A stretch of 19,504 nucleotides of DNA. It comes from Ettlia oleoabundans. Its lineage: Eukaryota; Chlorophyta; Chlorophyceae; Chlamydomonadales. The stretch spans positions 1 to 19,504 of the forward strand of contig JAAMXP010005353.1 in NCBI GenBank assembly GCA_019693395.1, written 5' to 3'. Position numbers and translations under genes: made by a program. The notes under the pieces are model-generated. The model was not told the origin of the DNA. It ran no database searches and saw only the letters and a program-made list of their open reading frames with translations. Shown piece after piece: positions 1 through 9,002 of the stretch (the first letter of the stretch is position 1; each line of letters starts with the position of its first letter).

Positions 1-219
1 GTGCGCGCACGGCGGCGGCGCACACGGGCGGGCGGGCGTGTTGGAATGGCTGCTGTGCTGTCCTGGTGCATGCATGGACCGCAGCTGCCTGCTTGTGCTA
101 TGTTGCTTGGGCCCTGCTGCAAGTTGCAGCAGCAATGACACAGCAGCCTTGGCTGAACGGTAGATAGCGCCAATGACTTTTTGTTTGCGATTCTCACCCA
201 CTGGCTCATCACACTGCAG
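1..219 (+). other. Probable intron end upstream of gene 1 exon
   Basis: No convincing coding sequence is visible here. The stretch ends in CACTGCAG at 212-219, which matches the acceptor style of the other introns in the window, so it is read as the 3' part of an intron whose donor and preceding exon lie left of the window or are not recognisable. An ATG at 46 opens only a short frame that stops before the acceptor and was not used. Confidence 0.45.
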
Positions 220-1206
220 AAGCGCAAGGCAGAGGCAGAAGTGATCGACTTACTTTCTAGCGATGATGAAGAAGCGCCATCATCCCGACCACAGCAGCAA
301 CAGCAGCACGCCGCCCCACCAGCAGGCAACAGGCCAGCTGGCAGCGCGCCGCAGGAGCAGCGGCGATCGCAGCAGCCGGGCTTAGCCCAGCAGCCGGCGC
401 AGAGGCAGCAGCATCCGGCACAGCAGCAGCAGCAGCAGCCGCGGCAGCCTCCTTTACACCCGCTGCGCATTCGACTGCCGGTACGGCCGCGGGCGTCTGG
501 GCAACAGCCCCCTGGTGTGGTGCCTGCAGCCAGGCATCCCCCTGCCAGCGATGCAGCCCTACAGAGATCCTCAGCTCAAGGTGTGCCACAGCAGGTGCAA
601 GCAGGAGCACCGCCACTGTACCAGCAAGCACTACTACAACAGCAGCACCCGCAGCAGCAGGCAGGCCCCGGAGCGGCACCTGTCCAGTCAGTTGGCATGC
701 TAGTCAGCATGCCGCTGCCGCATGGGGTTATGCCAGCAGGCAGCATGTTTATTACGACGGTCCCAGGCGCTGCCGCTTATCCTGGCTTCATGCCTGCCGG
801 TCAGATGTTGATGGCTGGCAGCCAGCAGCTGCAGGCAGTCATGAGTGGCTCCCCTCTTGCAGCTCAGCAGCAATTACAGGGTGCAATCAACGCGTGGGGA
901 ACGCAGATGCAGCAGCAGTACATGCCGCAGCAGCAGTGGCCGCCTCGCCAGCAGCCGCAGCCACAAGTGCAAACGCAGGAAGCAGCATTACAGCAGCAGG
1001 GGCATGAGCAGCCGCATGGGCAGCAGCAGCAGCAGCAGAATTGCCACCAGCAGCAGGAACAGCCGCAACAAGCCCGGGGCCAGGAGCAGGGTCAGGGTGA
1101 GGGTGAGGGGCGGGTGCAGGCGGATCCGTACTACTTGGACATGGGGTATCCGCCCTTCTGGACCTCAGATGCTGAGCTGGCGGATCTGCTGGATGCCGGC
1201 TTCTGA
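220..1206 (+). CDS. Gln-rich nuclear regulator-like protein, 3' exon (partial)
   Basis: This is the last exon, about 328 residues, of a gene whose 5' end is not identified. It opens after the acceptor at 212-219 with KRKAEAE, followed by EVIDLLSSDDEE, which fits the SUMO-interaction motif pattern (hydrophobic core V-I-D-L-L plus a Ser/acidic flank). The body is disordered and dominated by poly-Gln runs (CAG repeats) with Pro, Ala and His. A Met/Pro/Gly-rich central part lies at about 700-840. The C-terminus, FWTSDAELADLLDAGF, is short, acidic and hydrophobic, resembling acidic transactivation segments. No folded domain is visible. The motifs suggest a nuclear coactivator or adaptor, but this is inference and the family is not recognised. 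The Gln-rich composition makes homology searches unreliable. The antisense and +1 frames are low-complexity shadows. Confidence 0.7.
   Translation, partial: KRKAEAEVIDLLSSDDEEAPSSRPQQQQQHAAPPAGNRPAGSAPQEQRRSQQPGLAQQPAQRQQHPAQQQQQQPRQPPLHPLRIRLPVRPRASGQQPPGVVPAARHPPASDAALQRSSAQGVPQQVQAGAPPLYQQALLQQQHPQQQAGPGAAPVQSVGMLVSMPLPHGVMPAGSMFITTVPGAAAYPGFMPAGQMLMAGSQQLQAVMSGSPLAAQQQLQGAINAWGTQMQQQYMPQQQWPPRQQPQPQVQTQEAALQQQGHEQPHGQQQQQQNCHQQQEQPQQARGQEQGQGEGEGRVQADPYYLDMGYPPFWTSDAELADLLDAGF
241..273 (+). other. SUMO-interaction-like motif (VIDLL-SSDDEE)
   Basis: Codons 241-273 encode VIDLLSSDDEE. SUMO-interaction motifs are known to be short hydrophobic beta strands (V/I-x-V/I-V/I/L type) with adjacent acidic or phosphorylatable Ser residues, and this fits well. 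It follows a basic KRK at 220-228. The motif is short, so function is inferred. Confidence 0.5.
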
Positions 1207-1509
1207 GCCGAGCCCCAGCCAGCCAGCAGACGCCTGACCTCATGTTTGGCCTTGGTCTTGCGGTTCAGGTGGCATTGATTGGTGGGACGGCGCTGTCCCT
1301 GCCAAAAGCAGCCGCAGCGTCAGCTGATCATGCTTCTCACAGTACAGCAGTGGACTTGATCCGCAGCCTGCTGCTGTTGCCACCACGCCCCGTGGTTGTA
1401 TTGTACGAAGCAGTTTCAATTGAGTTCTGTTGTCATCAGATTGCAATCGTTAGTATATGGTTCCATTTCTATCTTGCCATTCCATGCGCTGTGCAAAAGT
1501 GCAACAATC

Positions 1510-1514
1510 TGTAA
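1510..1514 (+). terminator. Polyadenylation signal TGTAA, gene 1
   Basis: TGTAA about 300 nt after the gene 1 stop is the standard green-algal polyadenylation signal. An AATAAA also occurs at 1540-1545, so the exact cleavage site is uncertain. Confidence 0.55.
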
Positions 1515-1807
1515 TGTAGCTTAGCAGCAGATGCCGTCAAATAAACTGAAAGCTGCCCAACGCCTGGCATGTTTCATATCTGAGGCGGCCTCATGCTTGC
1601 TCCAACAACCACACCGCAACGTGACGATACAGAGCTTCCGACCCTTGTACGTCTCCCTGCAACAACCTACTCACGCCTGGCCCTTTTAACGGCAGGAGCA
1701 GCGGCAGTACACCCGCCCCGTGCTGTCCTGCCAATGTCACAGAACGCCACTATTGGGGCGCTTACATATCGGCACATATTCCCTTCCCGTGATCTAACGC
1801 TGGCAAT
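1515..1807. other. Intergenic region between genes 1 and 2
   Basis: This is the presumed end of the gene 1 transcript and the promoter/5' leader of gene 2. I see no TATA box, RNA gene or conserved coding frame. The open frame from 1593 to 1814 encodes no recognisable sequence and runs out of frame with the gene 2 start. Confidence 0.4.
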
Positions 1808-3264
1808 ATGTTGACAGCCCGCCCGACAGCAGCGAAAGCCTCCAGCAAACCGTGCATGCGGCAAATACAGCGGCAGCGGCATCGGCGCGCGAGCGTCTTA
1901 TGTACGACCCAAGTGCCGACATCTAGCGACAGCGACGGAACGCGAGTCATGCACATCAGCAGCACCCAGAACCCGGCAGGTGAGCAGCCGCCGCAGGCGT
2001 CTTTGTGGGCGGGCCTCAGTTGCGGCGGAAACTTTGGCGTCTCTTGCGACTTGCCTGCAGACACCAAGATACAATATCTACGGCCTTGATTCGCCTCACT
2101 CCGTACTGCAGTGAAGCACTGTGTGAAACTGCGGGAGAGCGCCAAATACCGGCGCGAGACGGGAGCAGCGCTTCTGACCGGCAGCGACCTAGTGCGAGAG
2201 TTGGCACCTCATTGCGGGCCCTACCGTGCGCTTGTGGGCCTGGAAGGAGCAGAGCTGCCGCTTGGTAAGATTAGGGGGCCGAAAGGGTGCAGACGCCGAA
2301 CCAGAGGCACCATCCGCAGACGCTGCAGTAACCGTGGCAGTGTGCACCGCAGGCCAAGGCTGTACTGCGAGGGGTATGGCGGGGTCTAGCCGCCTGCCTG
2401 TTGCTAGCACCAACAGTAATGATCCCCCCTTCTTAGTATGCCTTTTTTTGCGGGCTGAGGCATCATCTCGCCAGGCTAAATTGGTTCGTCATTATCTTTC
2501 TTTCCCCCTTTGCAGACATTCCAGCTGAGCGTTATGTGTCAGCCAGCGCAACAGTCATGCAGAAGCTGGCGGGGCTGGAGAGTGTAGGCAGCGGCACCCT
2601 TGCTGCAGAGGTTGCGCTGCCGCCATTGGCTGACCTGCTGGCGGTGCCTGCAGGGCAGCTGCAGCGAGTTCTGGCCCTGGATGGGGTGCAGGATCCCGGC
2701 AACTTGGGCACGCTGCTGCGCACTGCCGTGGCGCTGGGGTGGCAGGCTGCTGTGCTGCTGCCTGGCTGCTGCGATGTGATGAATGACAAGGCGATTAGGG
2801 CCAGCCGTGGTGCGGTGTTCAAGCTGCCCATTGCGCAGTACAGCCTGGCACAGTGGCAGCAGCTGGTGCAGGCGCAGGGGCTGGTGCCGCTGGCTGCTGA
2901 GCCCGACCGATCAGCAGCACGCGATTGGAATGTGCAGCCGAAGCCACATCGGCAGCAGGCAGGCATGCAAGCAGCACAGCCACAACAGCAGCAACAGAAA
3001 CAGCAGCAGCAGGAGGCTGCACCGGCGGCAGGCCTTGGAGAGTTGCAGCAGCGGCTGGCACAGCTGCCGGTGTGCCTGTGCCTGGGTGCGGAGGGTCAAG
3101 GCCTGTCGGCCGCCTTGCGGCAGCAATGCAGGGCGGTCAGCATCCCACAGAGCGGCGGGGGGGAGCTGATGGAGAGCTTGAATGTGTCTGCTGCTGGTGC
3201 GATTCTTATGTTTGCGCTGTGCCCCGGAGCGGCGCCGCTAATAGCTGAGCTGGCTGCCCTGTAA
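1808..3264 (+). CDS. SpoU/TrmH-family RNA 2'-O-ribose methyltransferase, organelle-targeted
   Basis: Three exons, 1808-1979, 2112-2264 and 2516-3264, give 357 residues. The introns (132 and 251 nt) are phase 1, and both joins restore conserved sequence: STQNPA-V-KHCVKLRES and ELPL-D-IPAERYVS. Residues 1 to about 45 are Arg/Ser/Ala-rich, like a transit peptide. About 46-150 is the substrate-binding domain. The SPOUT catalytic domain follows: motif 1 LDGVQDPGNLGTLLRTA (from about 164, with the catalytic-type Asn and Arg), motif 2 LCLGAEGQGLS (about 296), and motif 3 SIPQS...ESLNVSAAGA (about 316-335). The family moves a methyl group from AdoMet to a ribose 2'-OH in tRNA or rRNA, usually as a knotted dimer. 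The substrate cannot be told from sequence, but plastid or mitochondrial rRNA is likely. A Gln-rich insert of about 35 residues interrupts the catalytic domain before motif 2. Confidence 0.92.
2935..3040 (+). repeat. Gln-rich low-complexity insert inside the SPOUT domain
   Basis: CAG/CAA-rich coding sequence encodes PKPHRQQ...QPQQQQQKQQQQE between the first half of the catalytic domain and motif 2. It keeps the reading frame. It is probably a surface loop expansion, like the Gln tracts in gene 1. Confidence 0.7.
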
Positions 3265-4004
3265 CACCAGCGGCACTCCTGAGCCCCCTTGCACTCCCTG
3301 CAAGCGCCAGATAATCCTCAAATGGCCAATTTGGCTACCAATTTTGCTGCCCACCGACGGAATATAGCCCAGAAGCACAGTAACAAGCTCACAGCGCCGC
3401 CCAGCACTTTGGGCCGCAGCCAAGGCACCCCAGCCGGACCGGCTGGCCCGCAAACACCACAGCTTCACAATATTGCATTGCCGCTTCTAAGACGTGTTTG
3501 AACGCCTAAGGGCCCAGTCTGTGACCTCGTCCCTCCCTCCGGAGAAAGGTACCCGGGGCCCAGCTAGCTTCCCGTGGGGTCAAGAAAGCCCAAGCACAGC
3601 GGATCGGCTGATCATTCTCCTTGCACCACCTTCTAGTACTTTGCACTGTTACTACAAGCCTGTTGAACAGCCAGAGCCGTCCGTCCCTCACTCCCACTCC
3701 GGCTACATCCCCTTGTGGCCATTCGCTCGACGCCAAGCCTTTCAATGGCAGCGCCGGAGAACACAGAGTGAGGACGGGCCTGGAGGGTCCGATAGCAGCA
3801 GTGTTTGAGGCCCGATGCTGCCGCCTGCCGGTTGCGGCAGTGCGGCCATGGCCGCTGCGTTGAACGCTTGCGCTTGGCCGCGATTCACATTGTAACATAC
3901 TTTTTGTGTTGTGACATGTTCAAGTGGACAGTATCAAGCTGCAGTCTGCCGACCGCCTCTGCACCGCTGCGCCGCCCTGCAGAGCCGCAGCGGCGCCTCC
4001 ACAA
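3265..4004. other. Gene 2 3' UTR and gene 3 upstream region
   Basis: There is no supported gene. A TGTAA lies at 3891-3895 and is the only such signal noticed after the gene 2 stop, which would give a 3' UTR of roughly 630 nt. The last 80 bases before the gene 3 ATG stay open in the gene 3 frame and resemble the matching region upstream of gene 4, so part of this may be a transcribed leader or an upstream coding extension. Confidence 0.4.
3891..3895 (+). terminator. Candidate polyadenylation signal TGTAA, gene 2
   Basis: This is a TGTAA in a T-rich context (TGTAACATACTTTTTGTG) downstream of gene 2. It lies only about 110 nt before the gene 3 ATG, so the two genes would be tightly packed. The distance from the stop is long, which lowers certainty. 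Confidence 0.35.
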
Positions 4005-7000
4005 ATGACGCCAGGACTGGAGCTTGTGGCTGCAGCAGCCAAGGGCGACCTCAGGAGGCTGCGTCAGCTGCTGGCGCAGCGTGCGCCTGTCAACGTCAAG
4101 GACGCTGACGGCATGACGGCCCTGCACTATGCCGCGGCGAAGGGGCACATCATCATCATGAAGACCCTGCTCAACAGAAAGGCGCCCGTGGACGCCAAGG
4201 CAGCAGATGGCACCACTCCACTCTGCAAGGCAGCTGAAAATGGGCACGCCACGGCAGTCAGAATGCTGCTGGTGAGTATGGAGCAGGCATACGCACGTCT
4301 GCTTGACCAGTGCTCCCCGCGTTTGCTGGGCTCGATGCCTGTCACCCCGCTACACCTGCAAAGCCCCCATCTCTCCCGTACTGTTCACTACTGTCTTGCT
4401 GCATCATCTATCCTTTGAGTTGCCTGCAATGACGGTCATTCCCCTTCAACACTTCTAATCCTGGCTCCACCCTTTTCTATCGGCGGCTCCCTCCTCTCAT
4501 GCAGGCCAAGGGCGCCAACCCCAGCGCTGCTGCCACACCCAAGCACCCCACCCCTCTGCTGGTGGCTGCCGAACGTGGCCACGCAGGCGTGGTCGAGGCC
4601 CTGCTGAAGAAGGGAGCCGACCCCAACATCAAGAACCCCATAGGCATCACTCTTGTTGTCAACGCCATCCAGAAGGGGCAGGCAGCGGTGGTGTCAGCAC
4701 TGGTGGCTGGCGGCGTGGATCCCAACTCGCTCACCAGCCCGCGGGAGGGCATGTCTCTGCTGGCGCTGGCGGCCAAGTGCGGGCAGGTGAGATGAGGATG
4801 AAGGGCACACACTGGAGATTCTGCATCCCGTCCTCTTTCACCATTGAACCCTGCTAGCCCTTCAGTGCTCGGAAGTCAGTCATGTGGGGAATGGCATTCC
4901 ACGGCTGCTAATAAACATGTAGGCATACCTTCCCATGCTTGCCTTGGCACCCCCATTCCTCCCTGCAGGGCGAGGTCATCACCGCCCTGTGCGAAGCAGG
5001 CGCCTACGTCAACGCCCCAGACGCCCGCGGCGACACCGCCCTTCACAAGCTGGTGCACTATTGGCGCGACACCAAGCTGCTGCCCGAGAGCAAGATCCAG
5101 ATCATGACGGAGCAGTACTGTGCGGCTGCTCAGGCGCTGTTGAACGCGGGCGCCGACCCCTGGCAGCTGAATTACAACGGAGTGGTGAGCGGGGCTGATG
5201 GCGGGTGGGGTATGAGCTTTAGCGGCCCCTCTTGAGGCATGAGCCAAGTAGGAGTGAGGCTGATCAGGGAACCAGTGCTTGCGGCTAACTGATGCACTGC
5301 ATGGGTGAGAATCTAGAAACAGACCGAGCGTACATCTACTGGTGTGCGAGGGAAACCTGTCTCATGCACGCTCTGCCCTCCCCTGCATTAATCCACCCCG
5401 TCCCTGCCCTTCACCCTGCTTGCCTTTGTACACTTGCCATCCACCCCCATGTGTGCAGTCTCCCCTCAACATGGCTACCGACAAGGGCATCCTGCACGCC
5501 ACCCAGATCATGCTGGCCACAGTGCCTTACCTGAGTGAGCAACTCACTATGACTATCAGGCTGTTGGTTGCCGCCTCTGCCCACCTGTCCTCCTGCGCTT
5601 GCCTGCCTGCATGCCTTGCTTTCTACCGTAGCCTGCCATTGCCTTAGACTTGCCGTGAAACACAGGAAGGGCCGCAGGTCCGCTGCATCTGCTGGGGCTT
5701 TTGGTAGCTTCTTGTTTATTAAAGCTCCACTGATTGGAAATTGTGCGAGCACTGCACCACGTTTCGCACCTTGCTGTGCTGTAGCTCTACCTGACCCTGC
5801 TGTTGCTGTGTCGCTGGGTGTGCAGGTGCGGCTGAGAAGCACAAGAAGATGGCGTCGCTTTCCCGCCACTCGAGCGGTGGTAACGCGACAGAGACCGTGC
5901 TGTCCCCACACGCAAGCGCTGCCAACGCGGCGGCAGGTGGGGCACTTAAATGCCAGCTGCCCTTTTTGGGGGGCTGCACTGGGTGATTGGCTCTGGCGCT
6001 ATAAAAGATTGTATCTTTGTTCCTCCTGTGTGGTTGCATCCATGCCTTGCACAAATTTGAGTGCAGCTGAACTTGTGATATGCCTAAACTCAGCCTTTTT
6101 GTATGCTGTCTGTAGCAGGCGCGGCAGAGAGTCTGAGGCAGTCAACACCCGCATCCCGCCAAACAAGCATGTCCACCCATCCGTCAGGTGCGCAGGCCGC
6201 TGGCTGCTGTCCGCCCTCACTCAACAACAGCTTGACAATCGACGACATCAACATTCGTGCAATGACGTGCCAGTGGGTCAGTCACTTCAGCTGCAACCCC
6301 AGTACATGCTGCACACCTTGCTGTCCTGACTTTGCCATTGTCTTGCTCATATGTTACGATGCGCTGCTACCATGGGGTCACATGACACGCCCCTGCTGTG
6401 CTCTCGTGCGTGCAGTTGCGGCTGTGGTGCAGAAGGCGCCGTCTCCCCGCCCAGACAGCCCTGTGCAGAGGCCAGCAGGTGAGAACATAAGGGCATTGGC
6501 TGCTGGCCACTACTCGATCAACTGCTAGCAAGTGCGTGGCCAGTAGTCTACATGCGCTCTCCAGGACTGTGATGCACCTCTTAGCACCGGCTCTTCAACA
6601 GCTCAGAACTTCTCATGCATAGGTTTGCTTTGCCATGCTGTGCATTCAATGCAATGCCATACTCACGGCTCATGTTGTCCTGTGGGTGCAGTTGCGGCCA
6701 TGGTGGTGCAGAGGAAGGCGGCATCCCCACGCCCAGCGAGCCCCGTGCACAAGCCGGCAGGTGAAGAGGGTAGCAGCTGCCATTCAAGTGCTTGCATGGA
6801 CAGTGCTTTGCCCTCTTGCAGCTTGGGAAGCTTGACACCCCACCAAATCAGTGAGGGAAAATCCTGCCATCTTTTGTTTTCATGCAGTGTCCGTTAACTT
6901 GTCGGCAGCCTCCAGCCCCAGGAGCCATGCAGCCTCCAGTCCCAGGGGCCAGGAGGTGGCACCCAGGTCGGCCTCATCCAGCCCCGCTCGCTCACCAGCC

Positions 7001-7826
7001 CACTCCCCAGCGGCCTCCCAGTCCCCCACTACCACACCCAGCTCGCCAGGTGGCAGCGCAAACAACTCTGGCTGGCTGCCGGCTGACGCAAGCCCCTTTG
7101 CTGCGGCGGCAACGGCAGGCTTCACCCGCAGCAACAGCCAGGCCACTCCTTTCCAGAGGTCCAGCCCCGCGTCCAGCAGCCGCTCCTCGTCCTCCACACC
7201 TGCCAGCATCGTGAGGGCCAACAGCAACTACTGCCAGTCTGTGGGCGACCGGAAAGTCACTCGCAGGGAATCGGCCTCTCTGTCCAGGCTCACCGCCCCA
7301 ACCGCAGCAAGCGTGGGACAGGCTGGCGGCATAGTGTACACAAGGTGTGCGCCTCAAGCCCCCCCCCTCGCTGCCTGCTGTACCTCCTACTTGCACCTCA
7401 TGTCTGAGAGGAAAGCGTCTAGAACCACGGGCCTGGCAAGAACAGGCATTGGCTCGCAATGCCACCTGCACTGCACACTCTGGTGCACAACGACCTTTGC
7501 CACGCACATGCTTGCACGCTAAGGCAGGATGACAGGTGGCGTCTTGCCCTGTCCAGCACAAGCCCCCATCGCTCTCAACTCACTCATCTGGCATCTTTCC
7601 CTGCTGCCTTTGCAGAACTGTGGCGCCCGTCGCAGCCGCCGAGGGTGCGAGCAGCCTGGGCCGGGCAGGCAGCCTTGGCCTTGGCCGCGCCAGCAGCATG
7701 AGCCTGGGGCGTGCCGGCAGCATGAGCTTGTCAGGTGGCAGCGGCGCCTCACCCAACACCTCCTCCAACTTCACCTCACCCTTCATGGCGTACAGTGGAG
7801 ACGCCGGCATGGCAATGGCGCACTAG
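4005..7826 (+). CDS. Ankyrin-repeat protein with Ser-Pro-rich tail (tandem copy 1)
   Basis: Ten exons: 4005-4271, 4505-4786, 4969-5184, 5459-5534, 5826-5936, 6119-6187, 6416-6478, 6692-6760, 6888-7344 and 7616-7826, giving 606 residues. Residues 1 to about 280 form about eight ankyrin repeats (e.g. DGMTALHYAAAKGH, DGTTPLCKAAENGH, HPTPLLVAAERGH, GDTALHKLVHYW), so the role is protein binding. Repeat 7 carries an insertion of about 20 residues. The tail is disordered: SRxxS motifs, a duplicated SPRP-x-SPV exon, a Ser-Pro-rich block (exon 9) and three LGRxxS units (exon 10). No signal peptide, membrane segment or CaaX box is seen. The splice sites were checked against the neighbouring paralogue: exon 3 is exactly 72 codons and exon 4 exactly 76 nt in both. 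The start was chosen because both copies begin MT-x-G at the same place. The frame is open upstream, so a longer N-terminus is possible. Confidence 0.86.
6416..6760 (+). repeat. Duplicated exon pair in gene 3
   Basis: Exons 6416-6478 and 6692-6760 encode near copies, VAAVVQKAPSPRPDSPVQRPA and VAAMVVQRKAASPRPASPVHKPA in pattern (quoted with the shared core SPRP-x-SPV). Both are flanked by phase 1 introns, so copying one leaves the frame intact. Both begin with GTGCAG|TTGCGGC. Confidence 0.8.
7650..7733 (+). repeat. Short L-x-R-x-x-S repeat in gene 3 C-terminus
   Basis: The segment encodes SSLGRAGSLGLGRASSMSLG-RAGSMSLS: three Leu-Gly-Arg-x-x-Ser units in 28 residues. It occupies the same last-third position as the longer 12-residue repeat of the gene 4 tail and follows the equivalent phase 2 intron. 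Confidence 0.75.
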
Positions 7827-9002
7827 GTGTGCGGTCAACCAACCACTCCCTCCAACTGAATGGGGACCAGTACAGCACAGCACCAAGCACAGCACAGCAT
7901 CAAAGCGCTTCACAGCGTAGCTCAACAAAGCAGCGCAGCAGCATCATCGCCTGCTATCACAACCCGACTGCCAAGCATCGGCGGCCTCGATTGTGGAGGC
8001 CGGCAAAGATGCGCAGCAGCTGGCTTAAGGAATCGATGCAATTTGTCCCATGTCAGCCACCTTTATCTCAGCAGCCCATGCTCTGTCTACCCCTGGGGCC
8101 TCTTATCCTCTTGTTCCATGTCATCTATCCCCTGCAAAGCGTTTTTGTCTGACTTTAGCGAGTTCGGGCAGGGCCAGCGGGAATTTTGCCAGCAGGAGTC
8201 TGTGCACAACGCCAAACACTTTTCCACGTGGCAGTCTATGCGCTCCTTAATCAATACATCACAAGAGAATCAAATAGTTGTGTCACCCCCCTGTAAATTA
8301 CACTTCAACCAGGCCGAGCAACAAAAGGTGCTGTGGTGCACATTTTAAAGGGTCGCAGCTGGCTGTGCACCTGCAACAGTGGGGGCGGCGCTCCGCCGCT
8401 ACCGCCAGCATCTGAGAGGCTTGGGCCGGCGCAGGCGCCTGCAAACGTTTCCAGCAGCCAACGCGGCTTCATCCGGCCCTACACGAGGATCACAATTCTG
8501 TACTTTCGCCATATGCCCCCTGCACTGGTCAGCTTCCGTGGCAGTGGCTAAGAAAGTTGCTCCGAACGGCGGTGTGACCGATCGCTAGCAAGTGCTCCGG
8601 TGCATTTGTGCTTTGCACATACGCCCTTCCATCCAGCAAGAAATCTTCTGTGTTTCACGGCCACTCCGGTCGGGTACTCTGACAACTCGTGCGCCGCAGA
8701 GCCACGAGCTTCCCGGGCCTCGGTCCTTAACTGAGGGTAAGCACTGCTTGCGGAAGGGCTTGCAGAGAAATGCTTGCTGCGGAAAAGTCCGTCCGCCCGG
8801 CTTCAGTGGCACCTGGTGCCGCTGTAAGGCCCAAGTTGATGGGTGCCATGAAAGGCTGCACTTGGAGCGCGTGATTTAAGTTGTTACAGGCTGCGACGCT
8901 ACACAATGGACCTCTTTGGTCAGTATCCGAGTCGCAGGTTTCATGTGCCACATGCCACTGCACCGCCCTTTCCCTTGCAGGGCCGCTGCCGCCCCCGCCG
9001 CC
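7827..9002. other. Gene 3 3' UTR and gene 4 promoter/leader region
   Basis: There is no supported gene in about 1.2 kb. It contains a CAGCA-rich stretch at about 7870-7950, a TGTAA at 8292-8296 as the likely end of gene 3, and a leader just before the gene 4 ATG. The leader ends in TTGCAG followed by GGCCGCTGCC, which may be a 5' leader splice acceptor. Confidence 0.4.
8292..8296 (+). terminator. Polyadenylation signal TGTAA, gene 3
   Basis: TGTAA in CCCCCTGTAAATTACAC, about 465 nt after the gene 3 stop. It is the first such signal noticed downstream. Confidence 0.5.

Noticed and set aside
257..1243. Long minus-strand and +1 open frames over gene 1, rich in Ala, Val or Ser
   Set aside because: They are frames of CAG repeats read as poly-Ala, poly-Leu or poly-Ser, with no motif. 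The plus frame with the SIM and the acidic end explains the region.
5568..6329. 253-codon plus-strand open frame
   Set aside because: It runs through two introns and reads exon 5826-5936 in the wrong frame. The spliced model is supported by the paralogue's exon pattern.
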